Made by a program: the position numbers and the translations under genes
Shown here: positions 7,189-18,875 of the stretch, piece by piece
Layout of the letters: each line of letters begins with the position of its first letter
Numbering within the stretch: the first letter of the stretch is position 1
The notes under the pieces: generated by a model
Databases searched by the model: none
The model's input: only the letters and a program-made list of their open reading frames with translations
Told to the model about the DNA's origin: nothing
Assembly (NCBI GenBank): GCA_023425645.1
Contig: JAFACG010000011.1
Coordinates: 1 to 35,860, forward strand
Length of the DNA stretch: 35,860 nucleotides
Direction: 5' to 3'
Origin: Pseudomonadota bacterium
GTDB taxonomy: Bacteria > Pseudomonadota > Gammaproteobacteria > Burkholderiales > Burkholderiaceae_B

Positions 7189-8958
7189 ATGAGTCTTGTG
7201 TATACCCTGCTGGCCCTGGCGCCATTGGCAGTCGTGTTCCTGTTGATGGTGGTGATGGGGCGCTCGGCCCCCCTGTCGATGGGATCGGCCTATGTCGTGA
7301 CGGCGGCCCTGGCCCTGCTGGTATGGGGCAGCCAGGCCACGGTCGTGGCGGCGGCCACCATCAACGGCGTGGTGACGGCCCTGACGCTGCTGTTCATTGT
7401 ATTTGGGGCTGTGCTGCTTTTGAATACGCACAAGGTGGGCGGCGCCCTGGCCGCCATACGCCAGGGCTTCATGGACGTATCGCCCGACCGGCGCGTGTAG
7501 GTCATCATCGTGGCCTGGCTGTTCGGTTCGCTGATCGAGGGTTCGTCGGGCTTCGGCACGCCATCGGCCGTGGGCGCGCCCCTGCTGCTGGCTCTGGGCT
7601 TCCCGGCCATGGCCGCCGTCATGGCGGTGCTGGTCATCCAGTCCACTCCTGTGTCCTTCGGCGCCGTGGGCACGCCCATGCTGGTGGGCGTGCGTTCGGG
7701 CGTGGACAACAAGGCCGACGTGGCGGCGGCGATCGCCCCCATGCAGCCCATGGAGTATCTGCAGCAGATCGTGGAGAACGTGGCCCTGCTGCACGCCTTG
7801 ACCGGTTTCGTCATTCCCTTGCTGCTGTGCGGACTGCTGACGCGCTTCTTCGGCGAGCGGCGCTCCTTTGCCGAGGGGCTGGGAGCCTGGAAGTTCGCCC
7901 TGTTCGCGGGCGTGGCCTTCACGGTGCCGTACTACCTGATCGCCGTGGTGCTGGGCCCCGAGTTCCCGTCCATGCTGGGCGCCATGGTGGGACTGGTGAT
8001 CGTGGTGACGGCGGCCCGCAAGGGCTGGTTCCAGCCAAGCCAGACCTTTGATTTTCCGGATCGTCGCCAATGGCCTTCGCATTGGCTGGGCACAGTCAAT
8101 ATGGACGACGCTTCCCAGCAAGGACCGCGTTTTTCCGTGCTGCGCGCGTTCTCGCCCTATGTGCTGGTCGTGCTGCTGCTCATCCTGACGCGCACCGTGC
8201 CGTCGGTCAAAGCCTGGCTGACGGGGCCAGAGGCCACTCTGAAGGTGGATGGCATCCTGGGCACGGGCATATCGGCCTCCGCCCAGCTGCTGTATTCGCC
8301 CGGCGCCATCCTGATCCTGGTCTCGCTGGCCTGCATCGCCATCTTCAGCATGAGCGGCAGGCAGTACATGGCGGGGGGCAAGGATTCGCTGCGCACCATG
8401 GGCAGCGCCGCTCCCGCCCTCCTGCTGGCCGTGCCCATGGTGCAGGTCTTCATCAATTCGGCCGCCGCCGACGGCTCGATCGCCAGCATGCCCCTGGTGC
8501 TGGCGCAGGGCGCCGCGGCAGCCGCCGGACAGGCCTGGCCCACCATCTCGCCCTGGGTGGGCAGCCTGGGGGCCTTCATTGCGGGCTCTAACACGGTCAG
8601 CAACATGACGTTCGCCTACTTCCAGTTCTCCACGGCGCAGCAGATCGGCCTGAACCTGGATCAGTCGGCCGTCGTGGTGGCCTTACAGGCCGTGGGCGGC
8701 GCGGCCGGCAACATGATCTGCGTGCACAACGTGGTGGCGGCCGGCGCGGTCGTGGGCATGCTGGGGCGCGAAGGCGAGATCGTGCGCAAGACGCTCATCC
8801 CCATGGTCTACTACGTCATTCAGGCGGGCCTGATCGGCCAGGCGCTGATCACCGGCTCCATGCTGTGGTGGGTGGCGGCGGCCGTCTGGCTGGCCGTGAC
8901 GCTGGGCGGATTGAGCCTGTCGCGGGGCCGCCAGGGCGCGGCGGCGCTGGCAGCCTGA
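7189..8958 (+). pseudogene. lctP: L-lactate permease, interrupted by an in-frame TAG
   Basis: From ATG 7189 (AAGGAG seven bases upstream) the frame reads 103 codons of lactate permease, ending SPDRRV, then hits TAG at 7498-7500. The same frame resumes immediately with [20 protein letters not shown] and runs to 8958. In relatives the position of the TAG is Gln (compare DQRLQ in E. coli LldP), so a single CAG-to-TAG change explains it. Without the stop the protein would be 589 residues with about 14 membrane helices and family motifs [19 protein letters not shown] and [14 protein letters not shown]. It would import lactate by proton symport. The downstream frame could start at GTG 7510, but no ribosome site is seen. 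Readthrough cannot be excluded. Confidence 0.85.
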
Positions 8959-8969
8959 GCATCGCAGTA

Positions 8970-9005
8970 AAAAGAACAGCGGCCCCGAAGGGCCGCTGTT
9001 CTTTT
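8970..9005. terminator. Bidirectional intrinsic terminator
   Basis: A perfect 16-base stem (8970-8985 with 8990-9005) around a CGAA loop is flanked by A-run and T-run halves, so it can end transcription of lctP from the left and maeB from the right, which converge here. Confidence 0.9.
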
Positions 9006-9026
9006 GTCAGACGAAAAGCGCCGGGC

Positions 9027-11315
<2,289 letters not shown>

Positions 11316-11674
11316 TATGGTAAAGCTCCTGAGTGTATTTTTTTGGCGTAAAAATAACAGTAATTTATAAGAAATCTAAGCGCTGGATAGATGCTGATTT
11401 GTTATAGCCAACATATGCCATGTCTGCGACCGGGTGCGGCGCATGACCTCGTGGGCCGATGGGTCGGGAGGCGGCGCCTGAAGAGAAGCTGGCGGCGGCT
11501 TGGATTCCGAGACTATTTAGCATATCGGAATTTTCCGCCCGTGTGGGGCGGCGAGGAGCGGCAAGTGCGGATTTTTGGCTCTTGGGACGAGCCTCGGGCA
11601 AGCCCCGTCCGAACGGGGGTGTTTGTTAATGCCAACGGTCTTGGAGGCGGGCGAAGCATTTTGGATCTCAACAA
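11316..11674. other. Upstream regions of maeB and odhA, no gene
   Basis: This is the left part of the 521-base gap between the divergent maeB and odhA starts. I see no supported coding region. An AT-rich patch at about 11330-11380 is the likely maeB promoter zone on the minus strand, but no clear -35/-10 pair is visible. The right part holds the odhA promoter. Confidence 0.5.
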
Positions 11675-11702
11675 TTGCGCCTTCTGTCCGCGGCGTTATA
11701 CT
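11675..11702 (+). promoter_or_regulatory. Candidate promoter of the odh operon
   Basis: A -10 TATACT (11697-11702, five of six consensus bases) lies 16 bases after TTGCGC (11675-11680, a partial -35). It would give a 5' leader of about 130 bases before odhA. A TSS elsewhere in the gap is possible. Confidence 0.45.
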
Positions 11703-11836
11703 AGAAAACATACGGCTTGTATAAGGCGTCACACGTTGCCTTCTGCTCCGCTATCCGCTAACCGGCGTGGCCGTGTCGCGGAAGGTTTTCCTGCATCTCA
11801 ACACGAGTGAAGCACTCGGATAGGTGAAGCGTAATA

Positions 11837-14707
11837 ATGTCATCGCAAAAAGAACTGCAAAGTAACTCCTATTTGTTCGGGAGCAATGCTCCCTATGTCG
11901 AAGAACTCTACGAGTCCTACCTCGACAATCCAGGTTCCGTCGCCGACCAATGGCGCGACTACTTCGATCAGCTGCAGCACCTGCCCGCCACCGACGGCCG
12001 TGACACCACTCGTGACCAGGCCCATGCCCCCATCGTCGAATCCTTCGCCCAGCGCGCCAAGGCCAATGCCTTCCTGACCCGCTCCCAGGCCCCGGATCTG
12101 GCCGTGGCCATGAAGCAGGTCTCCATCCAGTCCATGATCGCCGCCTACCGTTCGCTGGGCGCGCGCATCGCCGACCTGGATCCGCTCAAGCGCTCCGAGC
12201 GCCCCAACTTCCCCGAGCTGGATCCGGCCTTCTACGGCCTGACCGAAGCCGACCTGGACCAGGTCTATTCCGCCACCAACACGTACTTCACCAAAGCCGA
12301 CACCATGACGCTGCGCGACATGCTCAAGGCCCTGCGTGACACGTACAGCCGTTCGGTGGGCGCGGAGTTCATGCACATCTCCGATCCGGTGGCCAAGCGC
12401 TGGATCCAGCAACGCCTGGAATCCGTGCACGGCACGGGCACCTTCACGGTGGATCAGAAGCGCCACATCCTGCAGCAGCTGACCGAGGCCGAAGGCCTGG
12501 AACGCTTCCTGCACACCAAGTACGTGGGCCAGAAGCGTTTCTCGCTGGAAGGCGGCGAAAGCTTCATCGCCTGCATGGACGAGGTCGTCAACCACGCCGG
12601 CGAGAACGGCGTGCAGGAAATCATCGTGGGCATGGCCCACCGCGGCCGCCTGAACATGCTGGTCAACATCATGGGCAAGATGCCCGGCGACCTGTTCGCG
12701 GAATTCGAAGGCCGCCACGCCGAAGGCCTGACCGACGGCGACGTGAAATACCACAACGGCTTCTCCAGCGACCTGTCCACCCGCGGCGGCCCGGTCCACC
12801 TGTCCCTGGCGTTCAACCCCTCGCACCTGGAAATCGTCAACCCCGTGGTTGAAGGTTCGGTGCGCGCCCGCCAGGATCGCCGCAACGACGAGGAAGGCAG
12901 CCAGGTCCTGCCCGTGCTGGTGCACGGCGACGCGGCCTTCGCCGGCCAGGGCGTGGTCATGGAAACCCTGAACCTGGCCCAGACCCGCGGTTACGGCACC
13001 GGCGGCACGCTGCATATCGTCATCAACAACCAGATCGGCTTCACCACCTCCGATCCGCGCGACACGCGTTCCACGCTGTACTGCACGGACGTGGTCAAGA
13101 TGATCGAAGCGCCCGTCTTCCACGTGAACGGCGACGATCCCGAGGCCGTGGTCTTCGTGACCCAGCTGGCCCTGGACTACCGCCGCGAATTCAAGCATGA
13201 CGTGGTCATCGACATCGTCTGCTTCCGCAAGCTGGGCCACAACGAGCAGGACACCCCTTCGCTGACCCAGCCCCTGATGTACAAGAAGATCGGCATGCAC
13301 AACGGCACGCGCAAGCTGTATGCCGACAAGCTGGTCGCCCAGGGCGTGCTGTCCGAGAACGAGCCGGAAGATCTGGTCAAGTCCTATCGCCAGCTGATGG
13401 AAGACGGCAAGCGCACGGTCGAACCCGTGCTGACCGATTACAAGAACAAGTACGCCACCGACTGGTCCGCGTTCCTGAACGCCAAGTGGACGGACCACGC
13501 CGACACGGCCTTGCCCATCTCCGAGCTGACCCGCATCGGCGAGAAGCTCACCACCATTCCCGAAGGCTTCACGGTGCACCCGCTGGTGAACCGCCTGCTG
13601 AACGACCGTCGCGCCATGGCGCGCGGCGAAGTCAACGTGGACTGGGGCATGGGCGAACATCTGGCCTTCGCCACGCTGGTGAACAACGGCTACGCCGTGC
13701 GCATCACCGGCCAGGACTCGGGCCGCGGCACCTTCACCCACCGCCACGCCGTGCTGCATGACCAGAAGCGCGAGCGCTGGAACGACGGCACCTACATTCC
13801 CCTGCAGAATGTCTCCGAAGGCCAGGCCAGCTTCACCGTGATCGACTCCGTGCTGTCCGAGGAAGCCGTGCTGGCTTTCGAATACGGCTACGCGTCCGCC
13901 GAACCCAATATCCTGACCATCTGGGAAGCCCAGTTCGGCGACTTCGCCAACGGCGCGCAGGTCGTGATCGACCAGTTCATCACCTCCGGCGAAGCCAAGT
14001 GGGGCCGTCAGTGCGGCCTGACCCTGATGCTGCCTCACGGCTACGAAGGCCAGGGTCCCGAGCACTCCTCCGCCCGCATCGAGCGCTTCCTGCAGCTGTG
14101 CGCGGACAACAACATCCAGGTGGTGCAACCCACCAACGGCGCGCAGATCTTCCACGTGCTGCGCCGCCAGATGATCCGCCCCTTCCGCAAGCCTTTGGTC
14201 ATCATGACGCCGAAGTCCTTGCTGCGAAACAAAGATGCCACTTCGCCACTGAAGGACCTGGCCGAAGGGCATTTCATGCCTGTCATCGGCGAACGCGACG
14301 AATCCATCGTCGCCTCCGCCGTCAAGCGCGTCCTGGTCTGCTCGGGCAAGGTCTACTACGACCTGCTGCACGCCCGCAAGGAACAGGAACGCAACGACGT
14401 CGCCATCATCCGTGTGGAACAGCTGTATCCCTTCGCCCACAAGTCCTTCCAGGCCGAGCTGCACAAATACGCCAACGCCAAGGAAGTCATCTGGGTTCAG
14501 GACGAGCCGCAAAACCAAGGTGCGTGGTTCTATGTTCAGCATCACATCTACGAGAACATGACTGAAGGTCAGAAGCTGGGTTACGCCGGTCGTCCCGCTT
14601 CCGCATCGCCTGCCGTCGGTTACCTGGCCAAGCACCAGGAACAGCAGAAGGCCCTGATCGAACAGGCCTACGCTCCTCGTGGCAAAGGCTTCATGCTGAC
14701 CAAGTAA
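11837..14707 (+). CDS. odhA: 2-oxoglutarate dehydrogenase E1 component
   Basis: A 956-residue thiamine-diphosphate E1 subunit of the 2-oxoglutarate dehydrogenase complex, which decarboxylates 2-oxoglutarate and passes the succinyl group to E2. It shows the N-terminal E2-binding segment ([19 protein letters not shown]), [34 protein letters not shown], the thiamine-binding [11 protein letters not shown]...NNQIGFTT region, and the C-terminal pyrimidine-binding half ([46 protein letters not shown]). Length is typical. The start ATG 11837 has AGGTGAAG upstream. It is first in the operon odhA-odhB-lpdA, with 34 bases to odhB. This is a core TCA-cycle gene with no anomaly. Confidence 0.98.
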   Translation: MSSQKELQSNSYLFGSNAPYVEELYESYLDNPGSVADQWRDYFDQLQHLPATDGRDTTRDQAHAPIVESFAQRAKANAFLTRSQAPDLAVAMKQVSIQSMIAAYRSLGARIADLDPLKRSERPNFPELDPAFYGLTEADLDQVYSATNTYFTKADTMTLRDMLKALRDTYSRSVGAEFMHISDPVAKRWIQQRLESVHGTGTFTVDQKRHILQQLTEAEGLERFLHTKYVGQKRFSLEGGESFIACMDEVVNHAGENGVQEIIVGMAHRGRLNMLVNIMGKMPGDLFAEFEGRHAEGLTDGDVKYHNGFSSDLSTRGGPVHLSLAFNPSHLEIVNPVVEGSVRARQDRRNDEEGSQVLPVLVHGDAAFAGQGVVMETLNLAQTRGYGTGGTLHIVINNQIGFTTSDPRDTRSTLYCTDVVKMIEAPVFHVNGDDPEAVVFVTQLALDYRREFKHDVVIDIVCFRKLGHNEQDTPSLTQPLMYKKIGMHNGTRKLYADKLVAQGVLSENEPEDLVKSYRQLMEDGKRTVEPVLTDYKNKYATDWSAFLNAKWTDHADTALPISELTRIGEKLTTIPEGFTVHPLVNRLLNDRRAMARGEVNVDWGMGEHLAFATLVNNGYAVRITGQDSGRGTFTHRHAVLHDQKRERWNDGTYIPLQNVSEGQASFTVIDSVLSEEAVLAFEYGYASAEPNILTIWEAQFGDFANGAQVVIDQFITSGEAKWGRQCGLTLMLPHGYEGQGPEHSSARIERFLQLCADNNIQVVQPTNGAQIFHVLRRQMIRPFRKPLVIMTPKSLLRNKDATSPLKDLAEGHFMPVIGERDESIVASAVKRVLVCSGKVYYDLLHARKEQERNDVAIIRVEQLYPFAHKSFQAELHKYANAKEVIWVQDEPQNQGAWFYVQHHIYENMTEGQKLGYAGRPASASPAVGYLAKHQEQQKALIEQAYAPRGKGFMLTK

Positions 14708-14741
14708 GCACCTAAAATTTTTAAATACGGAAAATACAATC

Positions 14742-15953
14742 ATGGCAATTACCGACGTTCTGGTCCCTCAACTCTCCGAATCCATTTCCGAGGCCACGCT
14801 GCTCGAGTGGAAGAAGCAGCCCGGCGAAATGGTCCAGGCCGATGAAATCCTGATCGAAGTCGAAACCGACAAGGTGGTCCTGGAAGTGCCCGCCCCGGCC
14901 TCGGGCGTGCTCAGCGAGATCGTCAAGGCCAACGGCAGCACCGTGACCTCCGGCGAAGTCCTGGCCCGCATCGATTCCGAAGGCAAGGCCAGCGCCGCCG
15001 CGCCCGCCGCCGCCCCTGAAAAGGCGGCTGCGCCCGAAGCCGCGCCTGCCGCCGCTCCCGCCGCTTCGGTGTCGTCCGTGGCCTCGCCCGCCGCCGCCAA
15101 GATCCTGGCGGAAAAGGGCGTGGACGCCAGCTCCGTGGAAGGTTCCGGCCGCGGCGGCCGCATCACCAAGGGCGACGCCCTGCAGGCCGGCGCGCCTGCC
15201 GCCGCCAAGCCCGCCGCCGCTCCCGTGGCGCCTCCCACGCTGTCGCTGGACGGCCGTCCCGAGCAGCGCGTGCCCATGAGCCGCCTGCGCGCCCGCGTGG
15301 CCGAGCGCCTGCTGCAGTCGCAGTCCGAAAACGCCATCCTCACCACGTTCAATGAAGTGAACATGCAGGCTGTCATGGATCTGCGCAAGAAGTACAAGGA
15401 CCAGTTCGAGAAAGAGCACGGCGTCAAGCTGGGCTTCATGTCCTTCTTCGTGAAGGCCGCCGTGGCCGCCCTGAAGAAGTACCCCGTGCTGAACGCCTCG
15501 GTCGATGGCAAGGACATCATCTACCACGGCTACTTCGACATCGGCGTGGCCGTCGGCAGCCCGCGCGGCCTGGTGGTGCCCATCCTGCGCAACGCCGACC
15601 AGCTCTCCATCGCCGAGATCGAACAGCAGATCGCCGACTTCGGCGTGCGCGCCCGCGACGGCAAGCTGACCCTGGAAGAAATGACGGGCGGCACCTTCTC
15701 GATCTCCAACGGCGGCGTGTTCGGCTCCATGCTGTCCACCCCCATCATCAACCCGCCGCAGTCGGCCATCCTGGGCATCCACGCCACCAAGGATCGTCCC
15801 GTCGTGGAGAACGGCCAGATCGTGATCCGTCCGATGAACTACCTGGCCATGTCCTACGACCACCGCATCATCGACGGCCGCGAAGCCGTCCTGGGCCTGG
15901 TGGCCATGAAGGAAGCGCTGGAAGATCCTCAGCGTCTGCTGTTGAACGTCTAA
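14742..15953 (+). CDS. odhB: Dihydrolipoyllysine succinyltransferase E2
   Basis: A 403-residue E2 core of the 2-oxoglutarate dehydrogenase complex. An N-terminal lipoyl domain carries the lipoyl Lys44 in ETDKVV. An Ala/Pro-rich linker (about 85-105) leads to the peripheral subunit-binding domain (about 110-146; [27 protein letters not shown]), followed by a second Ala/Pro linker. The C-terminal catalytic domain ends in [13 protein letters not shown] with catalytic His374 and Asp378. It transfers succinyl groups from lipoamide to CoA. The gene lies in the odh operon between odhA and lpdA. Only one lipoyl domain is present, as usual for OdhB. Confidence 0.98.
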   Translation: MAITDVLVPQLSESISEATLLEWKKQPGEMVQADEILIEVETDKVVLEVPAPASGVLSEIVKANGSTVTSGEVLARIDSEGKASAAAPAAAPEKAAAPEAAPAAAPAASVSSVASPAAAKILAEKGVDASSVEGSGRGGRITKGDALQAGAPAAAKPAAAPVAPPTLSLDGRPEQRVPMSRLRARVAERLLQSQSENAILTTFNEVNMQAVMDLRKKYKDQFEKEHGVKLGFMSFFVKAAVAALKKYPVLNASVDGKDIIYHGYFDIGVAVGSPRGLVVPILRNADQLSIAEIEQQIADFGVRARDGKLTLEEMTGGTFSISNGGVFGSMLSTPIINPPQSAILGIHATKDRPVVENGQIVIRPMNYLAMSYDHRIIDGREAVLGLVAMKEALEDPQRLLLNV

Positions 15954-16008
15954 GCACGCTGTAACCTGCGCTTCGTATTTTTATCGCCGGGCCTTCCCCA
16001 AGATGAAA

Positions 16009-16075
16009 AGCCCCCCTCAGGGGGGCGGCCAGCAGGCTTTGGCCTGCGTTGCGTAGGTGTTTTTACGGCCAAGTG
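16009..16075 (+). repeat. Interspersed double-hairpin repeat (copy 1)
   Basis: Between odhB and lpdA lies a C-run/G-run hairpin (16011-16016 with 16020-16025) followed by a second stem GCAGGC/GCCTGC (16032-16037 with 16042-16047). The same two-hairpin design in the same order occurs at 26370-26452 inside bamD. The 249-base gap holding it is unusually long for an operon junction. It may dampen or process the odh transcript. A weak terminator is possible, but only a short T-run (16060-16064) follows. Confidence 0.6.
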
Positions 16076-16202
16076 CTTGATTCCGAGCCTTGGCCGATCC
16101 TGTTTCATGAAGGGCCCCCGGGGCGCCGGCGCGACCGGCCCGATTGCTTCCCGCCCAGTCGAAGGGCGGTCCCGGAAACCCTTCCACTTCTATGGAATTC
16201 TC

Positions 16203-17630
16203 ATGGCAAAACAGTTTGATGTCGTTGTTATCGGCGCCGGTCCCGGCGGTTACATTGCAGCCATCCGCGCCGCCCAGCTGGGCATGAGCGTGGCCTGCGT
16301 GGACGCCTGGTCCACCACGGACGGCAAGCCGGCCCCCGGCGGCACCTGCACCAACGTCGGCTGCATTCCTTCCAAGGCGCTGCTGCAATCGTCCGAGCAT
16401 TTCGAACATGCCAACCTGCACCTGGCTGACCACGGCGTCGAGGTCAAGGGCGTTTCCCTGAACCTGGACAAGCTGCTGGGCCGCAAGGACACCGTGGTCA
16501 AGCAGAACAACGAAGGCATCCTCTATCTGTTCAAGAAGAACAAGGTCAATTTCTTCCACGGCACCGCCTCGTTCGGCGCCAAGGTCGACGGCGGCTGGTC
16601 GGTCAACGTGGCCGGCGCCAATGCCGAAGAGCTGGTCGCCAAGAACGTCATCATCGCCACCGGCAGCTCGGCCCGCGCCCTGCCTGGCGCCGAGTTCGAC
16701 GAAGAGCAGATCCTGTCCAACGACGGCGCGCTGCGCCTGCCCAAGGTGCCCAAGAAGCTGGCCATCATCGGCGCCGGCGTGATCGGCCTGGAGCTGGGCA
16801 GCGTCTGGCGCCGCCTGGGTTCGGACGTCACCATCCTGGAAGGCGCGCCCGAATTCCTGTCCGCCGTGGACCGCGACGTGGCCAAGGAAGCCCTGAAGGC
16901 CCTCACCAAGCAGGGCCTGAAGATCAATGTGGGCGTGAAGGTCGGCGAGATCAAGAAGACCGCCAAGCAGGTCAGCATCAGCTACGTGGACGCCGCCGGC
17001 GCCGAGCAGAAGCTGGACGCCGACAAGCTGATCGTATCCATCGGCCGCGTGCCCAACACGGCCGGCCTGGGCGCCGAGACCATTGGCCTGAAGCTCGATG
17101 AACGCGGCTTCGTGGTCGTGGACGACGACTGCGCCACCAGCCTGCCCGGCATCTGGGCGGTCGGCGACGTGGTGCGCGGCCCCATGCTGGCCCACAAGGC
17201 CGAAGAAGAAGGCGTGGCCGTGGCCGAACGCCTGGCCGGCCAGCAGCCGCACGTCAACTTCGACACCGTGCCCTGGGTCATCTACACCTCGCCTGAAATC
17301 GCCTGGGTGGGCAAGACCGAGCAGCAGCTCAAGACCGACGGCCGCGCCTACCGCGCCGGCAGCTTCCCCTTCATGGCCAACGGCCGCGCCCGCGCGCTGG
17401 GCGACACCACCGGCTTTGTGAAGGTGCTGGCCGATGCCAAGACCGACGAGGTCCTGGGCGTGCATATCGTCGGACCAGTGGCCTCCGAGCTGGTGGCCGA
17501 AGCCGTCGCCATCATGGAGTTCCGCGGCGCCGCCGAAGACATCGCCCGCATCTGCCATGCGCACCCCACCTTGTCCGAAGCCGTCAAGGAAGCGGCCCTG
17601 GCCGTGGACAAGCGCGCGCTGAACTTCTGA
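16203..17630 (+). CDS. lpdA: Dihydrolipoyl dehydrogenase E3
   Basis: A 475-residue FAD flavoprotein that reoxidises dihydrolipoamide with NAD, the E3 subunit of the 2-oxoglutarate dehydrogenase complex. It shows the N-terminal FAD fold ([20 protein letters not shown]), the redox disulfide Cys49-Cys54 in [15 protein letters not shown], the NAD fold ([20 protein letters not shown]), the second FAD motif (GIWAVGDVV) and the C-terminal active-site HPTLSE with His454 and Glu459. The frame is open upstream to 16077, but that sequence is repeat-derived; ATG 16203 gives the standard N-terminus. It is the third gene of the odh operon, followed by a strong terminator. Confidence 0.97.
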   Translation: MAKQFDVVVIGAGPGGYIAAIRAAQLGMSVACVDAWSTTDGKPAPGGTCTNVGCIPSKALLQSSEHFEHANLHLADHGVEVKGVSLNLDKLLGRKDTVVKQNNEGILYLFKKNKVNFFHGTASFGAKVDGGWSVNVAGANAEELVAKNVIIATGSSARALPGAEFDEEQILSNDGALRLPKVPKKLAIIGAGVIGLELGSVWRRLGSDVTILEGAPEFLSAVDRDVAKEALKALTKQGLKINVGVKVGEIKKTAKQVSISYVDAAGAEQKLDADKLIVSIGRVPNTAGLGAETIGLKLDERGFVVVDDDCATSLPGIWAVGDVVRGPMLAHKAEEEGVAVAERLAGQQPHVNFDTVPWVIYTSPEIAWVGKTEQQLKTDGRAYRAGSFPFMANGRARALGDTTGFVKVLADAKTDEVLGVHIVGPVASELVAEAVAIMEFRGAAEDIARICHAHPTLSEAVKEAALAVDKRALNF

Positions 17631-17652
17631 TAGACTTTCAGTGTGTTTCAGG

Positions 17653-17681
17653 AAAGGGCGGGCACGTGCTCGCCCTTTTTT
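17653..17681 (+). terminator. Intrinsic terminator after lpdA
   Basis: A stem of AAAGGGCG (17653-17660) with CGCCCTTT (17671-17678), extended inward by GCAC/GTGC, is followed by a run of six T. It ends the odh operon 22 bases after the lpdA stop. Confidence 0.85.
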
Positions 17682-17699
17682 GTCCGAGGGCCGTCTTCG

Positions 17700-17736
17700 G
17701 CCTGCCCCCGGGTAGCAACCGCAGGCAGGCTTTTTT
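17700..17736 (+). terminator. Second terminator-like hairpin before zapE
   Basis: GCCTGCC (17700-17706) can pair with GGCAGGC (17724-17730), which is followed directly by six T and lies 14 bases before the zapE start. It could be a back-up terminator for odh or an attenuator in the zapE leader. Confidence 0.5.
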
Positions 17737-17750
17737 CAGTTTCCGGTGTC

Positions 17751-18842
17751 ATGAACGTTCGAGAGTATTACCATCAGGCCCTGGCCGAGAAAGGCTACCG
17801 CGCCGACAGCGCCCAGCAGGCCGCCATCGAGCGCCTGCAGCGCTTCTATGACGATTGGGTGGCGTATCGCCGGGCCCGTTCGAGCACCTTGCGCCGCCTG
17901 CTGTCGCGGCCCGCCGTGCCGCGCGGCGTCTACCTGTGGGGCGGGGTGGGGCGCGGCAAGAGCTTCCTGATGGACGCCTTCTATCTGACGGTGCCGCTCA
18001 AGCGCAAGACGCGCATCCACTTCCACGAGTTCATGCGCGGCGTGCACAAGGAACTGGACCAGGTCAAGGGCATGAGCGATCCGCTGGACGAAGTCGCCAA
18101 GCGCATCGCCAAGCGCTACCGGTTGATCTGCTTCGACGAGTTCCACGTCTCGGACGTGGCCGACGCCATGATTCTGTACAAGCTGCTGCTGGGCCTGTTC
18201 GAACGCGGCACGTCCTTCGTCATGACCTCCAACTACGAGCCTTCCACGCTGTACCCGGACGGCCTGCACCGCGACCGCATCCTGCCGGCCATCGCCCTGC
18301 TGCAGAAGAACCTGGACATCATGAACGTGGACACCGGCGTGGACTATCGGCGCCGCGCCCTGGAACAGGTGCATACCTACCTGACCCCGCTGAGCGAGGA
18401 CACGACGGCCCAGTTGCAGACTATCTTCGCCTCGCTGTCGGACACGGCGCCGCTGGAGCCGGTGCTGACGGTGGAGAACCGCGAGCTGCGTGCCGTGGCC
18501 CTGTCCGGCTCCGTGGTCTGGTTCGACTTCACCACCTTGTGCGAAAGCGCCCGCTCGCAGAACGACTATCTGGAACTGGCCACGCGCTTCCAGACCGTCA
18601 TCCTGTCGGATGTGCCGCGCATGACGGCGCGCGACGCCTCGGCGGCACGACGCTTCACCTGGCTGGTTGACGTTTTTTACGATCACAAGGTCAAATTCAT
18701 CATGTCCGCCGCGGTTCCCGCCGAGGAGCTGTACGTGGACGGCCCCATGGCCAACGAGTTCCACCGCACGGTCTCGCGCCTGCTGGAGATGCAGTCGCGC
18801 GAATACCTGGAGTCCGAACGGCGCCAGGCGGTGACGCTCTGA
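17751..18842 (+). CDS. zapE: Cell division protein ZapE (AFG1-like ATPase)
   Basis: A 363-residue AFG1/ZapE P-loop ATPase. Walker A is GGVGRGKS (64-71) and Walker B is LICFDEFHVSD with Asp129-Glu130; sensor-type MTSNYEPSTLYPDGLHRDRI follows. In E. coli ZapE binds FtsZ near the end of constriction; mitochondrial AFG1 acts in respiratory-complex quality control. ATG 17751 gives the usual N-terminus, and the longer upstream frame runs through the terminators and is rejected. It is separated from lpdA by two hairpins and is followed by trpS after 33 bases, so zapE and trpS may be cotranscribed. Confidence 0.93.
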   Translation: MNVREYYHQALAEKGYRADSAQQAAIERLQRFYDDWVAYRRARSSTLRRLLSRPAVPRGVYLWGGVGRGKSFLMDAFYLTVPLKRKTRIHFHEFMRGVHKELDQVKGMSDPLDEVAKRIAKRYRLICFDEFHVSDVADAMILYKLLLGLFERGTSFVMTSNYEPSTLYPDGLHRDRILPAIALLQKNLDIMNVDTGVDYRRRALEQVHTYLTPLSEDTTAQLQTIFASLSDTAPLEPVLTVENRELRAVALSGSVVWFDFTTLCESARSQNDYLELATRFQTVILSDVPRMTARDASAARRFTWLVDVFYDHKVKFIMSAAVPAEELYVDGPMANEFHRTVSRLLEMQSREYLESERRQAVTL

Positions 18843-18875
18843 TTCCCACCACGTTGTTTAACGAGTGCAATTCTC

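Noticed and set aside
7498..7500. TAG as pyrrolysine or programmed readthrough
   Set aside because: Relatives have Gln here, pyrrolysine is not expected in this group, and other genes of the block are also broken. A nonsense mutation is simpler.
11840..14743. 967-codon minus-strand frame opposite odhA
   Set aside because: It is an antisense shadow of the conserved E1 gene with the same skewed composition and no motifs.
16077..16202. Upstream extension of lpdA
   Set aside because: This frame reads through low-complexity sequence just after the repeat. The flavoprotein N-terminus begins at ATG 16203.
17643..17750. Upstream extension of zapE
   Set aside because: It would translate through two terminator hairpins. 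ATG 17751 matches the family start.
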